Shown piece after piece: positions 52,184 to 61,450 of a DNA stretch of 64,000 nucleotides (positions within the stretch are counted from its first letter, which is position 1; the number at the start of each line of letters is the position of its first letter). Position numbers and translations under genes: made by a program. The notes under the pieces were generated by a model. The model did not search any database, had not been told where the DNA came from, and saw only the letters and a list, made by a program, of their open reading frames with translations. This stretch comes from Rhizobium sp. NZLR1 (GTDB lineage: Bacteria > Pseudomonadota > Alphaproteobacteria > Rhizobiales > Rhizobiaceae), in the NCBI RefSeq assembly GCF_017357385.1, contig NZ_CP071632.1, positions 4,214,001 through 4,278,000 of the forward strand. The letters run 5' to 3'.

Positions 52184-53347
52184 CTACCAGTTGGTGACAG
52201 AACCGTCGCGGCGCTTCAGGTGAGGCGCTTCCCAGAAACGAAAGCTCTCCGCCTTGACCGCCTCTTCGTTGACCTCGACGCCGAGCCCCGGCAGATCGTT
52301 GACCGGATAGTCGGGACCGTCGAGCCGTGGTTGCACGGGGAAGAAGTCGGAATTATCGAAGCCCAGCTTCGCTTCGGGCGCCCTGGTCTCGAGCCAAGCG
52401 AAATTCGGTACCGCGGCGGCGAGATGGATGGTCGCGGCCGTGCAGACGGGGCCGAGGGGATTGTGCGGCATCAGGTCCACATAGTGCGCCTCGCTCCAAC
52501 CAGCGACCTTCATCGCTTCGGTGAGCCCGCCAACATTGCAAACATCGAGCCGGTTGAATTGATGTATGCCACGCTCGATGTAGGGCAGGAATTGCCACTT
52601 GCTGGCAAATTCCTCGCCGATGGCGAACGGGATGTCGGTCATCGTGCGCAGGGATTCGTAGGCCTCGGGTGTCTCGTCTCGTATCGGCTCCTCAAGGAAA
52701 TCAAGCACGCCACGGCCGAGCTTGTTACAGAAGCTCGCCGCTTCTGCCACCGACAGCCGATGATGGTAATCGATGCCGAGGACGACCTCGTCGCCCAGTG
52801 CCTGGCGCGCCTTGTTTAGCATAGCTGCGGTAGCGCCGATCGACTCCCGCGGCTCAAAGACGTCCTTGCTGTTTTGCCCGATGGGGAAGAAGCGGATCGC
52901 CTGCCACCCTTGTGCGCGTAGTTCGCGGGCTCGCTCGATGGCAACATCGCCCTCGGCCTCGTCACCGGTCGAGGCGAAGGTCGGAATGCGGTCGCGCTGT
53001 TTACCGCCCAGCAATTCGTAGGCCGGCACCCCCAGCGCCTTGCCCTTGATGTCGTGAAGGGCAATGTCGATGGCTGAAATCGCCGCCTGCAGAACGCGCC
53101 CTCCTTCGAAGTATTGGCTGCGATAAACTTCTTGCCAGATCCGACCAATCTGCATCGGGTCGCGGCCGATGAGAAACTCGCGATAGTGCTCGATCGCGCC
53201 GGCCACGGCCTTCTCGCGACCGCTCAAGCCGCTCTCGCCCCAGCCGAAGATGCCGTTGTCGGTCTCGACCTTGACCAGCATCTGGTTGCGCGTTCCTACC
53301 CATACTGGATAGGGCTTGATCGCCGTGATTTTAAGCTTCGTAGTCAT
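52184..53347 (-). CDS. Enolase-superfamily sugar acid dehydratase (galactonate-dehydratase-like)
   Basis: This MR/MLE-family enzyme has 387 residues from the ATG at 53347. The N-terminal capping domain is followed by a TIM barrel. Metal ligands and acid/base residues can be placed: Asp193 and His195 (IDYHH), Glu219 or 220 (LEEP), Glu245 (GEE), Asp268 (DVCNVGGLTE) and His295 (PHNPLGP). The D-x-H pair on the third strand is typical of galactonate, gluconate and mannonate dehydratases. It is adjacent to the importer's ATPase and RraA-like aldolase genes, so it should dehydrate the imported acid or its oxidation product. The substrate is not known. Confidence 0.9.
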   Translation of the reverse strand: MTTKLKITAIKPYPVWVGTRNQMLVKVETDNGIFGWGESGLSGREKAVAGAIEHYREFLIGRDPMQIGRIWQEVYRSQYFEGGRVLQAAISAIDIALHDIKGKALGVPAYELLGGKQRDRIPTFASTGDEAEGDVAIERARELRAQGWQAIRFFPIGQNSKDVFEPRESIGATAAMLNKARQALGDEVVLGIDYHHRLSVAEAASFCNKLGRGVLDFLEEPIRDETPEAYESLRTMTDIPFAIGEEFASKWQFLPYIERGIHQFNRLDVCNVGGLTEAMKVAGWSEAHYVDLMPHNPLGPVCTAATIHLAAAVPNFAWLETRAPEAKLGFDNSDFFPVQPRLDGPDYPVNDLPGLGVEVNEEAVKAESFRFWEAPHLKRRDGSVTNW

Positions 53348-53380
53348 CAACGCCCTCGTTTCACACACATCGGCTTGGTC

Positions 53381-54478
53381 TCAGTTGGCCTTGAGGGCCA
53401 TTTCTGTTTCGCCGTCGAACAAATGCATCCGCTCTTGATCGAACTCGAGCCAAATCTGTTCGTCGGGCGCGACGGCAATGGTCGGCGGCACGCTGACATT
53501 GACGATGGCGCCGGACAGCAACGCCTGTACGAAGGTGACGTCCCCGGTCGGCTCCACCGTGTAGGCCTTTGCCGGGATGCTTCCAGGCATCGCACTCTTG
53601 TGCAGCTTGATCGTCGAGTGACGTGCGCCGAGGACGACTTTCTTGGTGGTTGCCCTGGCGACCTTCTGGGCGTTGTTTGGCGAGAGTTCGAGGCACCAGC
53701 CCTCCGCGCTGGTCAACACGGTGTTGCCGCTTGCCGTTGATGCTTCCAGCGGAACAAGGCTCATCGCCGGGCTGCCGACGAAGCTGGCGACGAACATGTT
53801 CACCGGATGGGCAAAGACCTGCGCCGGTGAATCGTATTGCTGCAGGTAGCCGCCATTCATCACCGCCATCCTGTCGGCCATCGTGACCGCTTCGAGCTGG
53901 TCGTGCGTCACGTAGATGATCGTTGCTTTGAGGTCCTGGTGGAAACGCTTGATCTCCGACCGCATCTGCACGCGCAGCTTTGCGTCGAGGTTGGAGAGTG
54001 GTTCATCCATCAGGAATACCGCTGGATCGCGAACGAGGGCACGGCCCAGCGCCACGCGCTGCTGTTGCCCGCCCGAAAGTTCGCGTGGCTTGCGCTCGAG
54101 CAGCTGCGTCATATCGAGCACGCGCGCTGCTTCCTTGACCCTCTTGTCGATCTCGTCCCTTGGCAGTTTGCGCATCTGCAACGGGAACGCCAGATTTTTG
54201 TAGACCGATTTCTGCGGATAGAGCGCGTAGTTCTGGAACACCATTGCGATGTCCCGGTCCTTGGGGTCGAGGTCGTTGACCACCCGGTCGCCGATGACGA
54301 TGTCGCCGGATGTGATGGGGATGAGCCCTGCCACAAGATTGAGTGTGGTGGTCTTGCCGCAGCCTGAAGGGCCGACGAGCGCAACGAATTCGCCGTCGTT
54401 GACCGTCAGCGAAACATTGTTGACAGCTTTGAAGCTGCCATAGGTCTTGACCAGATCTTTGAGGACCACGTGGGCCAC
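53381..54478 (-). CDS. Sugar ABC transporter ATP-binding protein, UgpC/MsmK type
   Basis: The ATPase has 365 residues from a GTG at 54478 with GGGGAG upstream; the frame upstream to 54703 overlaps the permease gene and has no homology. Walker A is GPSGCGKTT, the signature LSGGQQQRVALGRAL, Walker B VFLMDEPLSNLDA, and the switch His YVTHDQLEA. The C-terminal TOBE domain of sugar importer ATPases follows. It energises the two permeases encoded directly upstream. Confidence 0.95.
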   Translation of the reverse strand: MAHVVLKDLVKTYGSFKAVNNVSLTVNDGEFVALVGPSGCGKTTTLNLVAGLIPITSGDIVIGDRVVNDLDPKDRDIAMVFQNYALYPQKSVYKNLAFPLQMRKLPRDEIDKRVKEAARVLDMTQLLERKPRELSGGQQQRVALGRALVRDPAVFLMDEPLSNLDAKLRVQMRSEIKRFHQDLKATIIYVTHDQLEAVTMADRMAVMNGGYLQQYDSPAQVFAHPVNMFVASFVGSPAMSLVPLEASTASGNTVLTSAEGWCLELSPNNAQKVARATTKKVVLGARHSTIKLHKSAMPGSIPAKAYTVEPTGDVTFVQALLSGAIVNVSVPPTIAVAPDEQIWLEFDQERMHLFDGETEMALKAN

Positions 54479-54489
54479 CGGCAACTCCC

Positions 54490-55380
54490 CTAGTGCTTGA
54501 CTGCGCCTTCCGTGAGGGCGCGTACGAAGTATCGTTGCAGGACAAGGAACAGGACCACGACGGGCACGCTCATCATGAAGCTGGCCGCCATCAGACCCGG
54601 AAAGTCCGTTGTATTTTCCGAGAAGAAGCGCTGAATGCCGACCGGCAGCGTCAACTGATCGTTCTTGGAGAGGAAGGTGTAGGCGTAGATGTACTCGTTC
54701 CACGCGCCAATGAAGGAATAGATCGCCGTGGCGATAATTCCTGGCGCCGAGAGCGGCATCACGATCAGGAAAAAGGCCTGGAACCGCGTTGCCCCGTCGA
54801 TGCGCGCCGCCTGCTCGAGTTGCACCGGGATATTGTCATAGAAGCCCTTGAGGAGCCAGATTGCCAGCGGCAGGCCGAATGTGAGGTAGGTGAGGACGAG
54901 CGACCCATGCGTGTTCACCAGCCCGATCGCGCGCATCAAGATGAAGAGCGGCACGAGAAAGATCACTGCCGGGAACATGTTCCGAAGCAAGACGGCGAAG
55001 AACAGAAAGTTCCGGCCCGGGAAGGTGAAGCGTGAAAACGCGTAGGCCGCAGGAACTGCCACGATCACCGAAAGGATGGTCGTGGCGGTGGAGACGAAAA
55101 GGCTGTTCCAAAAGAAGCGCAGGAAGTCCTGGCCGACGCTGTTTTGCGGATCGAGCAGCTTTTGGTAGCTGGCGAGGGTGGGGTGGTCTGGCCACCATTG
55201 CGGCGGGAATTGCATGGCCGCGAAGCCGGACTTGATCGAGGTGATCAGCATCCAGATCATCGGTAATGCGGTGTAAAGCAGCATGAACACAAGGAAGATG
55301 CGTCCGCCCCACCGCCATCCATCGATGCGCATACGGCGACGCGCCCGGCCTCGATGAGCAGTCTCGGCAATCGTGCTCAT
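54490..55380 (-). CDS. Carbohydrate ABC transporter permease, MalG type
   Basis: This inner-membrane permease has 296 residues, with EQAARIDGATRFQAF as the EAA loop and LQRYFVRALTEGAVKH at the end. The ATG at 55380 overlaps the upstream permease stop by one base (TGATG). It works with the MalF-type subunit, the binding protein and the ATPase of the enolase cluster. A TTG one codon upstream is also in frame. Confidence 0.93.
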   Translation of the reverse strand: MSTIAETAHRGRARRRMRIDGWRWGGRIFLVFMLLYTALPMIWMLITSIKSGFAAMQFPPQWWPDHPTLASYQKLLDPQNSVGQDFLRFFWNSLFVSTATTILSVIVAVPAAYAFSRFTFPGRNFLFFAVLLRNMFPAVIFLVPLFILMRAIGLVNTHGSLVLTYLTFGLPLAIWLLKGFYDNIPVQLEQAARIDGATRFQAFFLIVMPLSAPGIIATAIYSFIGAWNEYIYAYTFLSKNDQLTLPVGIQRFFSENTTDFPGLMAASFMMSVPVVVLFLVLQRYFVRALTEGAVKH

Positions 55381-56336
55381 CAACTCCCGTCCTTTTGCTC
55401 GTTGCCGCTCAGCGCACGGACGTAGAAGTAGCCGAGCGACATCAGGATCAGGAACAGCAGCACCGAATAGGCCGATGCCACTCCCCAGCGCTGGCGGCCG
55501 AAGGCGAGTTCATAAATATGGGTGATCCAGATATGCGATGCATTCGACGGCCCGCCGCCGGTCATGATCCAGGGGATGATGAAAGAATTGAAGTTGGCCA
55601 CTGCCAGCAGAAGGATCGTCACAGTCGAGACGTTTCTCAAGTGCGGGAAGGTGACGTGCCAGAACCGCTGCCATGCATTGGCTCCGTCGACTTTTGCGGC
55701 GCGTAGCAACTGGTCGGGAACCGTCTGCAGGCCAGCCATCATCATGATCATGGCAAAGGGAAACTCTCGCCAGATATTGACGACGATCAGCGAGGGCAGC
55801 ACCGTGCTGACGCTGTCGATGAAATTCGGCGGCCGGTCGGCCAATCCGAGGCCGACCAGCACCGCCCCAATGATCCCAAAGTCCGAATGGTAGATCCACT
55901 TCCAGATATAGGACGCGGCGACCGCGCTGATGACCCAGGGAATGATCAGGACGGCGCGCAGGATGCCACGGCCGACAAAGTCACGATGGAGCGCCAGGGC
56001 GCTGGCAAACCCCAGGACAAATGAGATGAAAGTGGATCCCAGTGTCCAGATAAGAGTGTTCGAGGTGACCTTCCAGAACACCGGACTTGTGAGGATGGAG
56101 ATGTAGTTGTCGAGGCCGATGAAAATCTTGTCCCGCAGCTGCAGGCCAGGCGGTGTGTTGAAGAACGACAGTTCGATCGTGTAGTAGATAGGGTAGGCTA
56201 TGACGATGAGCATCACGGCGATCGCAGGAAGCACGTACGCGTAGTCAGCGCGATGCTGCCAAATCTTTCGCAGCACGCCGGACCTATCGAGTTGCGGTCT
56301 TCGTCGAGCCTCGGCCTTGCCAGTCAAGATCGTCAC
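55380..56336 (-). CDS. Carbohydrate ABC transporter permease, MalF/UgpA type
   Basis: This permease has 318 residues, a cytoplasmic N-terminus and about six membrane segments; the EAA-type loop is LLRAAKVDGANAWQRFW. The start is a GTG at 56336 with AAGGG upstream. It lies 73 nt behind the binding-protein gene, with a 9-bp hairpin in the gap. It is the second gene of the minus-strand operon of the enolase cluster. Confidence 0.92.
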   Translation of the reverse strand: MTILTGKAEARRRPQLDRSGVLRKIWQHRADYAYVLPAIAVMLIVIAYPIYYTIELSFFNTPPGLQLRDKIFIGLDNYISILTSPVFWKVTSNTLIWTLGSTFISFVLGFASALALHRDFVGRGILRAVLIIPWVISAVAASYIWKWIYHSDFGIIGAVLVGLGLADRPPNFIDSVSTVLPSLIVVNIWREFPFAMIMMMAGLQTVPDQLLRAAKVDGANAWQRFWHVTFPHLRNVSTVTILLLAVANFNSFIIPWIMTGGGPSNASHIWITHIYELAFGRQRWGVASAYSVLLFLILMSLGYFYVRALSGNEQKDGS

Positions 56337-56364
56337 AGTGCCGCGCCCTTATTCTTCGGAGCAA

Positions 56365-56391
56365 ACCGGCTGCAATCGAGGCGCAGCCGGT
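56365..56391 (-). other. Hairpin between binding-protein and permease genes
   Basis: ACCGGCTGC and GCAGCCGGT pair perfectly over a 9-nt loop, 19 nt after the binding-protein stop. It repeats the layout of the hairpin at 3035-3057 in the other sugar importer operon. A role in raising binding-protein mRNA relative to permease mRNA is inferred. Confidence 0.7.
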
Positions 56392-56409
56392 CAGATCGTC
56401 TGGCTTGGA

Positions 56410-57888
56410 CTAGAGTCCGCCGTCCATCAGGTCTTTTACCTTCTTGGCTGCGTCATCAGCCGCTTGGTCGACGGTCATGGCTCCGGTCAGGGCATTCTGC
56501 AGCATGTCCGGGACGATGATGTTCATGATCTCGGGGGACTGTGGCAGCGCCGGGAACGGGATGCCGTATGGCAGCATCGAGGTCGTGACATCAAGGAACT
56601 TGATACTATCAAGACGTTCCTTCATCCATTTGGTCTTGAAGCCGTTAAGGTTTCCCGGGTTCGAGCCGGCATAGGCCATCTTCAGCGACCATTCGGGGCT
56701 CGTCCACATGCAGATGATAGCCTTTGCAGCCGCCTCGTCTACCTTGCCGCCCTCGACATATTCGGGCTTCAGGATGTGAATGTTGGAGCCGCCAAACACG
56801 ACGGCACGCTTGCCGTCGGGGCCAGTCGGAATCAGGCCGTAGCGCATGTTGTCGATTACGGTCTGCGCCTTGTCCTTGTCGGTATCCGTCGCCTTTTTCT
56901 GCAGGTCGAGCATGACGTTGTAGTCGGACGGGTGCGAGATCATCATGCCGAGCTGGCCAGCGAGGAAGAGCGGCTGGTTGTCGGCCTGCTGGTTGGTGAG
57001 CGCCGAAACCGGAACCGACTTGTCGCGAACATACATATCGTAGGAGGCTTGCAATGCCGCCTTGCTCTGCGGACTGTTGAGTTCGACCTCCTTATAGGTC
57101 GGGTTGGCGGTAGCTTCGTCGAAGACGCCACCACCATAGGCCCATAGCTGCGGCATGAAACGGTACGGCGTATTGCCGGCATTCTTGCGAGCCACGAGAC
57201 CGTAACCGGCAATGCCGAGCTTGTCGTGGATCTGTTTGGAATCCTTGACGACGTCGTCCCAGGTTGCCGGAGCCTTATCCGGATCGAGGCCTGCACGCTT
57301 GAAGATGTCGGCGTTCCAGATGAACGCCATCGTCTCGTTGTTGGTGGGAATGCCGTAAGTCACCCCCTCCCAGGTTACAGCCTTCATTGCGCCCGGCCAG
57401 AAATCCTCGGTCGAATACCCTACATCCTCGGGTTTGAGCGGCTGCAAATAGCCCTTTGAGGCGAACTCGGTGCCGCCCAGGATTTGCAGGCGGACCGCCA
57501 TGGGCGCAGCATTGCCAAGGAGCGCGGTCCGGAACTTGTCCAGCAGGTCATTATAGGTGAGGGCTTGTTCCTCAAGCTCGATGTTTGGATAGGTTTTGCG
57601 GAAGGTCTCGAAGAACTCCTTGTAATACTGGCGCAGGAGGTCGGGGTCGCCCTCGAACACGCCCTGATACCAGAAAGTCAGTCGCCCCTTATAGTCGAGC
57701 GGAGTGACCTTGGCGCAATCGGCCGCCGTGTCAAAATCCTGTGTGCCAGCAATCGAACGCACATATTGCGGCGACCACTTGCTCAAGTCGACCGACGCTC
57801 CGAGCGCCGACGCGGACATCAACGACATCATCAAAGCAGTGGAAACAGTGCCGCGCAGGACGGCACCACCGAATGAAATCCTCGACAT
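56410..57888 (-). CDS. Extracellular substrate-binding protein of the enolase-cluster importer
   Basis: This is a family-1 binding protein of 492 residues, longer than most sugar-binding proteins (about 420). GGAGG precedes the ATG. The signal peptide (residues 1-30) is cut at ALGA, then the mature chain starts SVDLSKWSPQYV. The segment GIPTNNETMAFIWNADIFKRAGLDPDKAPATWDD is diagnostic of the family. It is the first gene of the minus-strand operon, divergent from the GntR gene. The ligand is presumably the acid sugar or oligomer degraded by the four enolase-family enzymes. Confidence 0.92.
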   Translation of the reverse strand: MSRISFGGAVLRGTVSTALMMSLMSASALGASVDLSKWSPQYVRSIAGTQDFDTAADCAKVTPLDYKGRLTFWYQGVFEGDPDLLRQYYKEFFETFRKTYPNIELEEQALTYNDLLDKFRTALLGNAAPMAVRLQILGGTEFASKGYLQPLKPEDVGYSTEDFWPGAMKAVTWEGVTYGIPTNNETMAFIWNADIFKRAGLDPDKAPATWDDVVKDSKQIHDKLGIAGYGLVARKNAGNTPYRFMPQLWAYGGGVFDEATANPTYKEVELNSPQSKAALQASYDMYVRDKSVPVSALTNQQADNQPLFLAGQLGMMISHPSDYNVMLDLQKKATDTDKDKAQTVIDNMRYGLIPTGPDGKRAVVFGGSNIHILKPEYVEGGKVDEAAAKAIICMWTSPEWSLKMAYAGSNPGNLNGFKTKWMKERLDSIKFLDVTTSMLPYGIPFPALPQSPEIMNIIVPDMLQNALTGAMTVDQAADDAAKKVKDLMDGGL

Positions 57889-57943
57889 AGGTATCCTCCA
57901 GGTTCTCCCATGCCGCTCTGCATCGAGGCGAGCGGTCTTTGCT

Positions 57944-57972
57944 CATTGGCTGCGGGTCGTTTTCAGCCAATG
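57944..57972. promoter_or_regulatory. Inverted repeat in the divergent binding-protein/gntR promoter region
   Basis: CATTGGCTG and CAGCCAATG are perfect 9-bp arms separated by 11 nt. It is the only strong dyad I see in the 194-nt gap between the two diverging operons and is a candidate operator for the adjacent GntR regulator. The alternative is a hairpin in the leader of the binding-protein mRNA. Confidence 0.5.
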
Positions 57973-58082
57973 TATCTCTTTGGACAGATCATACGTTTTC
58001 AGATCGAAGATTGCCTGTCAACTGGAGAAATCGTACATTGTTTAGATAATCGTCGCGTGATATCGAAGCAATATATGTATTG

Positions 58083-58805
58083 ATGGGGACAGCTTTGGCC
58101 GAAACAAGCGATTTTAAAGCGCAGCCACCCGAGGGGATCGACGCTATCGGGGCCTCCAGCGAGGGCGCCTCGCTTTATCAGTTGATCAGGGACGACATTA
58201 TTGAAGGGCGGCTCGCTGCCAACGAACGGCTTGTCGTCACCGATCTCGCCCGGCGCCACGGCACCTCGACCAACCCGGTGCGAGAGGCTCTGCAACTATT
58301 GCGCGGGGAGGGCTTCGTCACCCTCGTTCCCAACCGCGGGGCGCGCGTCCGGCCCATAGATCAGGATTTTGTTCGGGACATCTACGAAATAGGAGTCTTG
58401 ATCGAGCCGGCACTGACGCGATGGTTCGTGAATATGGCCACCGTCGAGGACATTGCTGAACTCGAACGCATCCAGGGCTTGATCGAAGAGAACAACTTCG
58501 CCGACACGTTCAGGCACAGCGAGCTGGACACCGCCTTTCACACCGTAATGTACCAAAGGCACTACAACCGCCATGCCGCCGAGCTTTGGTGGAAGCATCG
58601 CGAAGTGCTTCGAGCCGTGAGCCGGCGTTTCAACTTCACGCTCGCCCGGCGTGCCGCGATCCTTAGCGAGCATCGCGAGCTCATCGCGCATGTAAAAGCG
58701 GGAAATGCGAACGAGGCAGGCGAACTCATCGCACGCCATGTCGAGGGCTCCGGCCGGCACATCCTCGAACACATGCGTGCGCGAAACGCCGCTCGGGCAG
58801 GATAG
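58083..58805 (+). CDS. GntR-family (FadR subfamily) transcriptional regulator
   Basis: The protein has 240 residues from the ATG at 58083. The N-terminal winged HTH (LYQLIRDDIIEGRLAANERL then TDLARRHGTSTNPVREAL) is followed by an all-helical FCD ligand domain that begins DIYEIGVLIEPAL and contains metal-site histidines (HTVMYQRHYN and HRELIAHVKAG). FCD regulators of sugar-acid genes bind the aldonate or uronate. It begins the plus-strand operon with three enolase-superfamily genes and is divergent from the importer operon, so it likely controls both. The Shine-Dalgarno is weak. Confidence 0.92.
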   Translation: MGTALAETSDFKAQPPEGIDAIGASSEGASLYQLIRDDIIEGRLAANERLVVTDLARRHGTSTNPVREALQLLRGEGFVTLVPNRGARVRPIDQDFVRDIYEIGVLIEPALTRWFVNMATVEDIAELERIQGLIEENNFADTFRHSELDTAFHTVMYQRHYNRHAAELWWKHREVLRAVSRRFNFTLARRAAILSEHRELIAHVKAGNANEAGELIARHVEGSGRHILEHMRARNAARAG

Positions 58806-58853
58806 AGGCCTCGAATATCGTTATCCCGACCACTTCAGATAAAGGCAGTTGAG

Positions 58854-60020
58854 ATGAAAATCACCAGCGTTCGGCCGTGGCTGATCAAGTCCGATGCTTC
58901 TTATTGGGGAGAGTATCTGTTCGTCGAAGTGACGACCGACGAGGGGGTGAGCGGCTGGGGAGAAATCACCACCACGACAAGGCTCGCTAATCGCGCCCTC
59001 TGCACGATCCTGCGGCAGATCGGTGCCGCTGTGACAGGCGAGGACCCGGCGCGTATTGAGTATCTGTGGCACAAGATATTCCGCAGCTTCACCTACATGG
59101 GCAGTCGGGGTGCCGCAGTCGAATGCGTGAGCGCCATCGACATAGCCCTCTGGGATATCCGAGGCAAGGTCCTGGGTAAGCCGATTTACGAACTGTTGGG
59201 TGGACCGGTACGCGATGAAATTGCGCTCTACACCCATCCCAACCAGGCCAAATTTACCAGCAACGAGGCTGTGGTCCGCGAAATTCGAGACATCGTCGAG
59301 TCCGGCCACACGGCGCTCAAGTTCGATCCTTTCCCCCACCAAGGCCGCACCGCCGATGGACAGTTTCGCGAACAGCGGGACGGCTACCTCGATGGCAGCA
59401 TGACCCGCAAAGATGAGCGCGAAGCCGCCGAACTCACTGCTCTGATCCGCGAAACGGCGGGCTCTGATGTCGACATCCTCATCGATGCGCACGGCCGGTT
59501 CGACGTTCCCACCGCCATTCGCCTTTGTCGAAGCCTCGAGGAAGCTGGTCAGATCGACTGGTTCGAGGAGCCCTGTCCACCGGAGAGCCTCAACGCTCTC
59601 AGACAGGTCCGTGAGAAGGTCAGCGCCGCTATCTCGTGGGGCGAACGCGGCCACACGAAGTGGGATTTCGTGCCGGTGCTCGAAAACAAGCTCGCTGACT
59701 ACATCATGCCTGATGTCACATGGACCGGCGGCATTACCGAACTCAAGAAGATTTCTGCCCTATGCGAAGCCTACTACATCCCGGTCTCGCCGCATGACGC
59801 CGCAGGGCCGATCAATGTGGTTGCGGGAGCGCAGGTGATGATGACCGTTCCCAACTTCTACAAACTCGAAACGTCGGAGTGGAACCTGGGTAAATACGAT
59901 CACCTCATCGACAGACCACTCGATGTTTCGAACGGTAGCCTCAAGCTTACGCCCAAGCCCGGTCTCGGCGTCGAAATGAACCGCGACTACCTTCAAAACC
60001 ACGAGATAGAGCTGGACTAG
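58854..60020 (+). CDS. Enolase-superfamily sugar acid dehydratase (second type)
   Basis: This MR/MLE-family enzyme has 388 residues. The catalytic set is Asp211 and His213 (IDAHGR), Glu238 or 239 (FEEP), Glu264 (GER), Asp287 (PDVTWTGGITE) and His314 (SPHDAAGP), with KFD near residue 156 at the second strand. The D-x-H arrangement resembles galactonate or mannonate dehydratases. The sequence differs widely from the copy at 52184-53347, so it is not a recent duplicate and may act on a different epimer. It is the second gene of the plus-strand operon. Confidence 0.9.
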   Translation: MKITSVRPWLIKSDASYWGEYLFVEVTTDEGVSGWGEITTTTRLANRALCTILRQIGAAVTGEDPARIEYLWHKIFRSFTYMGSRGAAVECVSAIDIALWDIRGKVLGKPIYELLGGPVRDEIALYTHPNQAKFTSNEAVVREIRDIVESGHTALKFDPFPHQGRTADGQFREQRDGYLDGSMTRKDEREAAELTALIRETAGSDVDILIDAHGRFDVPTAIRLCRSLEEAGQIDWFEEPCPPESLNALRQVREKVSAAISWGERGHTKWDFVPVLENKLADYIMPDVTWTGGITELKKISALCEAYYIPVSPHDAAGPINVVAGAQVMMTVPNFYKLETSEWNLGKYDHLIDRPLDVSNGSLKLTPKPGLGVEMNRDYLQNHEIELD

Positions 60021-60071
60021 CAACCCAGCGTGCACGGCGATGAGCCCAGCCGACCAAAACGAGGATAAATC

Positions 60072-61433
60072 ATGCCAGAGGCAGATGGAGCCGACGAGGC
60101 GCTCAATCGGGTGAACACGCATTCCAAGCCGTCCGATCTTCGCATCACCGACATGCGGGTAGCCGAAATTGTCGGCGCGCCGTTCACCTCAGTGCTGCTT
60201 AAGATTTACACCAACCAGGGCATCGTCGGGCTTGGCGAGGTGCGCGACGGCGCCAGCGCCACCTACGCGCTGATGCTGAAGAGCCGGTTGCTTGGCGAGA
60301 ACCCTTGCGACATCGACCGCCTGTTTCGCCGGATCAAGCAGTTCGGCGGGCACGGCCGGCAAGGCGGTGGCGTATCGGCGATTGAAATCGCGTTGTGGGA
60401 TCTTGCCGGCAAGGCCTATGGCGTCCCCATCTACCAGATGCTCGGCGGTCGTTTTCGGGAGAAAGTGCGCGTCTACTGCGATACCGACGCCACCGTGCCG
60501 AGCGGCACCGAGACTGGTAAGCGCCTCAAGCAGCGCATGGAGCTCGGCTTCACCTTCCTCAAGATGGACTTAGGACTGATGCAGATCGCAGATGTGCCCG
60601 GTGCCGTCGTCTTTCCTGCCGGCTCACTGGAAGGATACCGCGATCCTCCCAATCGCGGGCCGCTGAAGACCATTGAAGAGCGGCGTGTCCGCAACGCTGC
60701 GTACGATTTGCATAACGTCCAGCACCCGTTTACCGGCCTCCACTTTTCCGACAAGGGCCTCGACCTGCTTGAGCAATACATCGCCGAGGTTCGTGAGGTC
60801 ATCGGCATGGATGTGCCGCTCGCCATCGATCATATCGGCCATATCTCGATGCAGAACGGCATTCGCCTCGCCCGGCGAATTGAAAAATACGTGCCGGCCT
60901 GGCTCGAAGATGTGATCCCATGGCAGTATACCGAGCAATACCGACAACTGCAGGACGCCACCACGGTGCCGATCTGCACTGGCGAGGACATATACCTCAA
61001 GGAGGGCTTCGAGCCTCTGCTCAACAGCGGCGGCGTCTCCGTTATCCACCCGGACCTGCTCACCAGCGGGGGCATCCTCGAAACCAAGAAGATTGGTGAT
61101 ATGGCGCAGGACCAGGGCGTCGCCATGGCCATCCATATGGCAGAAAGTCCAATCGCCGCAATGGCCGCGGCACATGTCGCGACCGCGACCGAAAATTTCA
61201 TGGCGCTCGAATACCATTCCGCCGATGTCGACTGGTGGGACGATATCGTCACGGGCCTTCCCCGGCCGCTGGTGAAGAATGGCTTCATCACTGTCTCGGA
61301 CAAGCCCGGCCTGGGGATTGACGACGTTGTCGACGAGGTGATCTCGCAGCATCTGCAGCCGGGCGTCACCGGCATTTGGCAGCCTACGGATCACTGGGAC
61401 GATGAGTATTCCTGGGATCGCACCTGGAGCTGA
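60072..61433 (+). CDS. Enolase-superfamily enzyme (third type)
   Basis: The protein has 453 residues with a long N-terminal tail before the MR/MLE capping domain and an insertion near residues 180-215. Placed residues are Lys164 and Asp166 (LKMDLG), Asp253 and His254 (IDHIGH), Glu279 (LED), Glu305 (GED), Asp328 (HPDLLTSGG) and His355 (IHMAESP). The D-H pattern differs from the D-x-H of the other two dehydratases. The C-terminal [10 protein letters not shown] is shared with the next gene. GAGG precedes the ATG. Reaction unknown; a dehydratase or cycloisomerase is likely. Confidence 0.87.
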   Translation: MPEADGADEALNRVNTHSKPSDLRITDMRVAEIVGAPFTSVLLKIYTNQGIVGLGEVRDGASATYALMLKSRLLGENPCDIDRLFRRIKQFGGHGRQGGGVSAIEIALWDLAGKAYGVPIYQMLGGRFREKVRVYCDTDATVPSGTETGKRLKQRMELGFTFLKMDLGLMQIADVPGAVVFPAGSLEGYRDPPNRGPLKTIEERRVRNAAYDLHNVQHPFTGLHFSDKGLDLLEQYIAEVREVIGMDVPLAIDHIGHISMQNGIRLARRIEKYVPAWLEDVIPWQYTEQYRQLQDATTVPICTGEDIYLKEGFEPLLNSGGVSVIHPDLLTSGGILETKKIGDMAQDQGVAMAIHMAESPIAAMAAAHVATATENFMALEYHSADVDWWDDIVTGLPRPLVKNGFITVSDKPGLGIDDVVDEVISQHLQPGVTGIWQPTDHWDDEYSWDRTWS

Positions 61434-61450
61434 GGCGAAAAGGAACGAAG

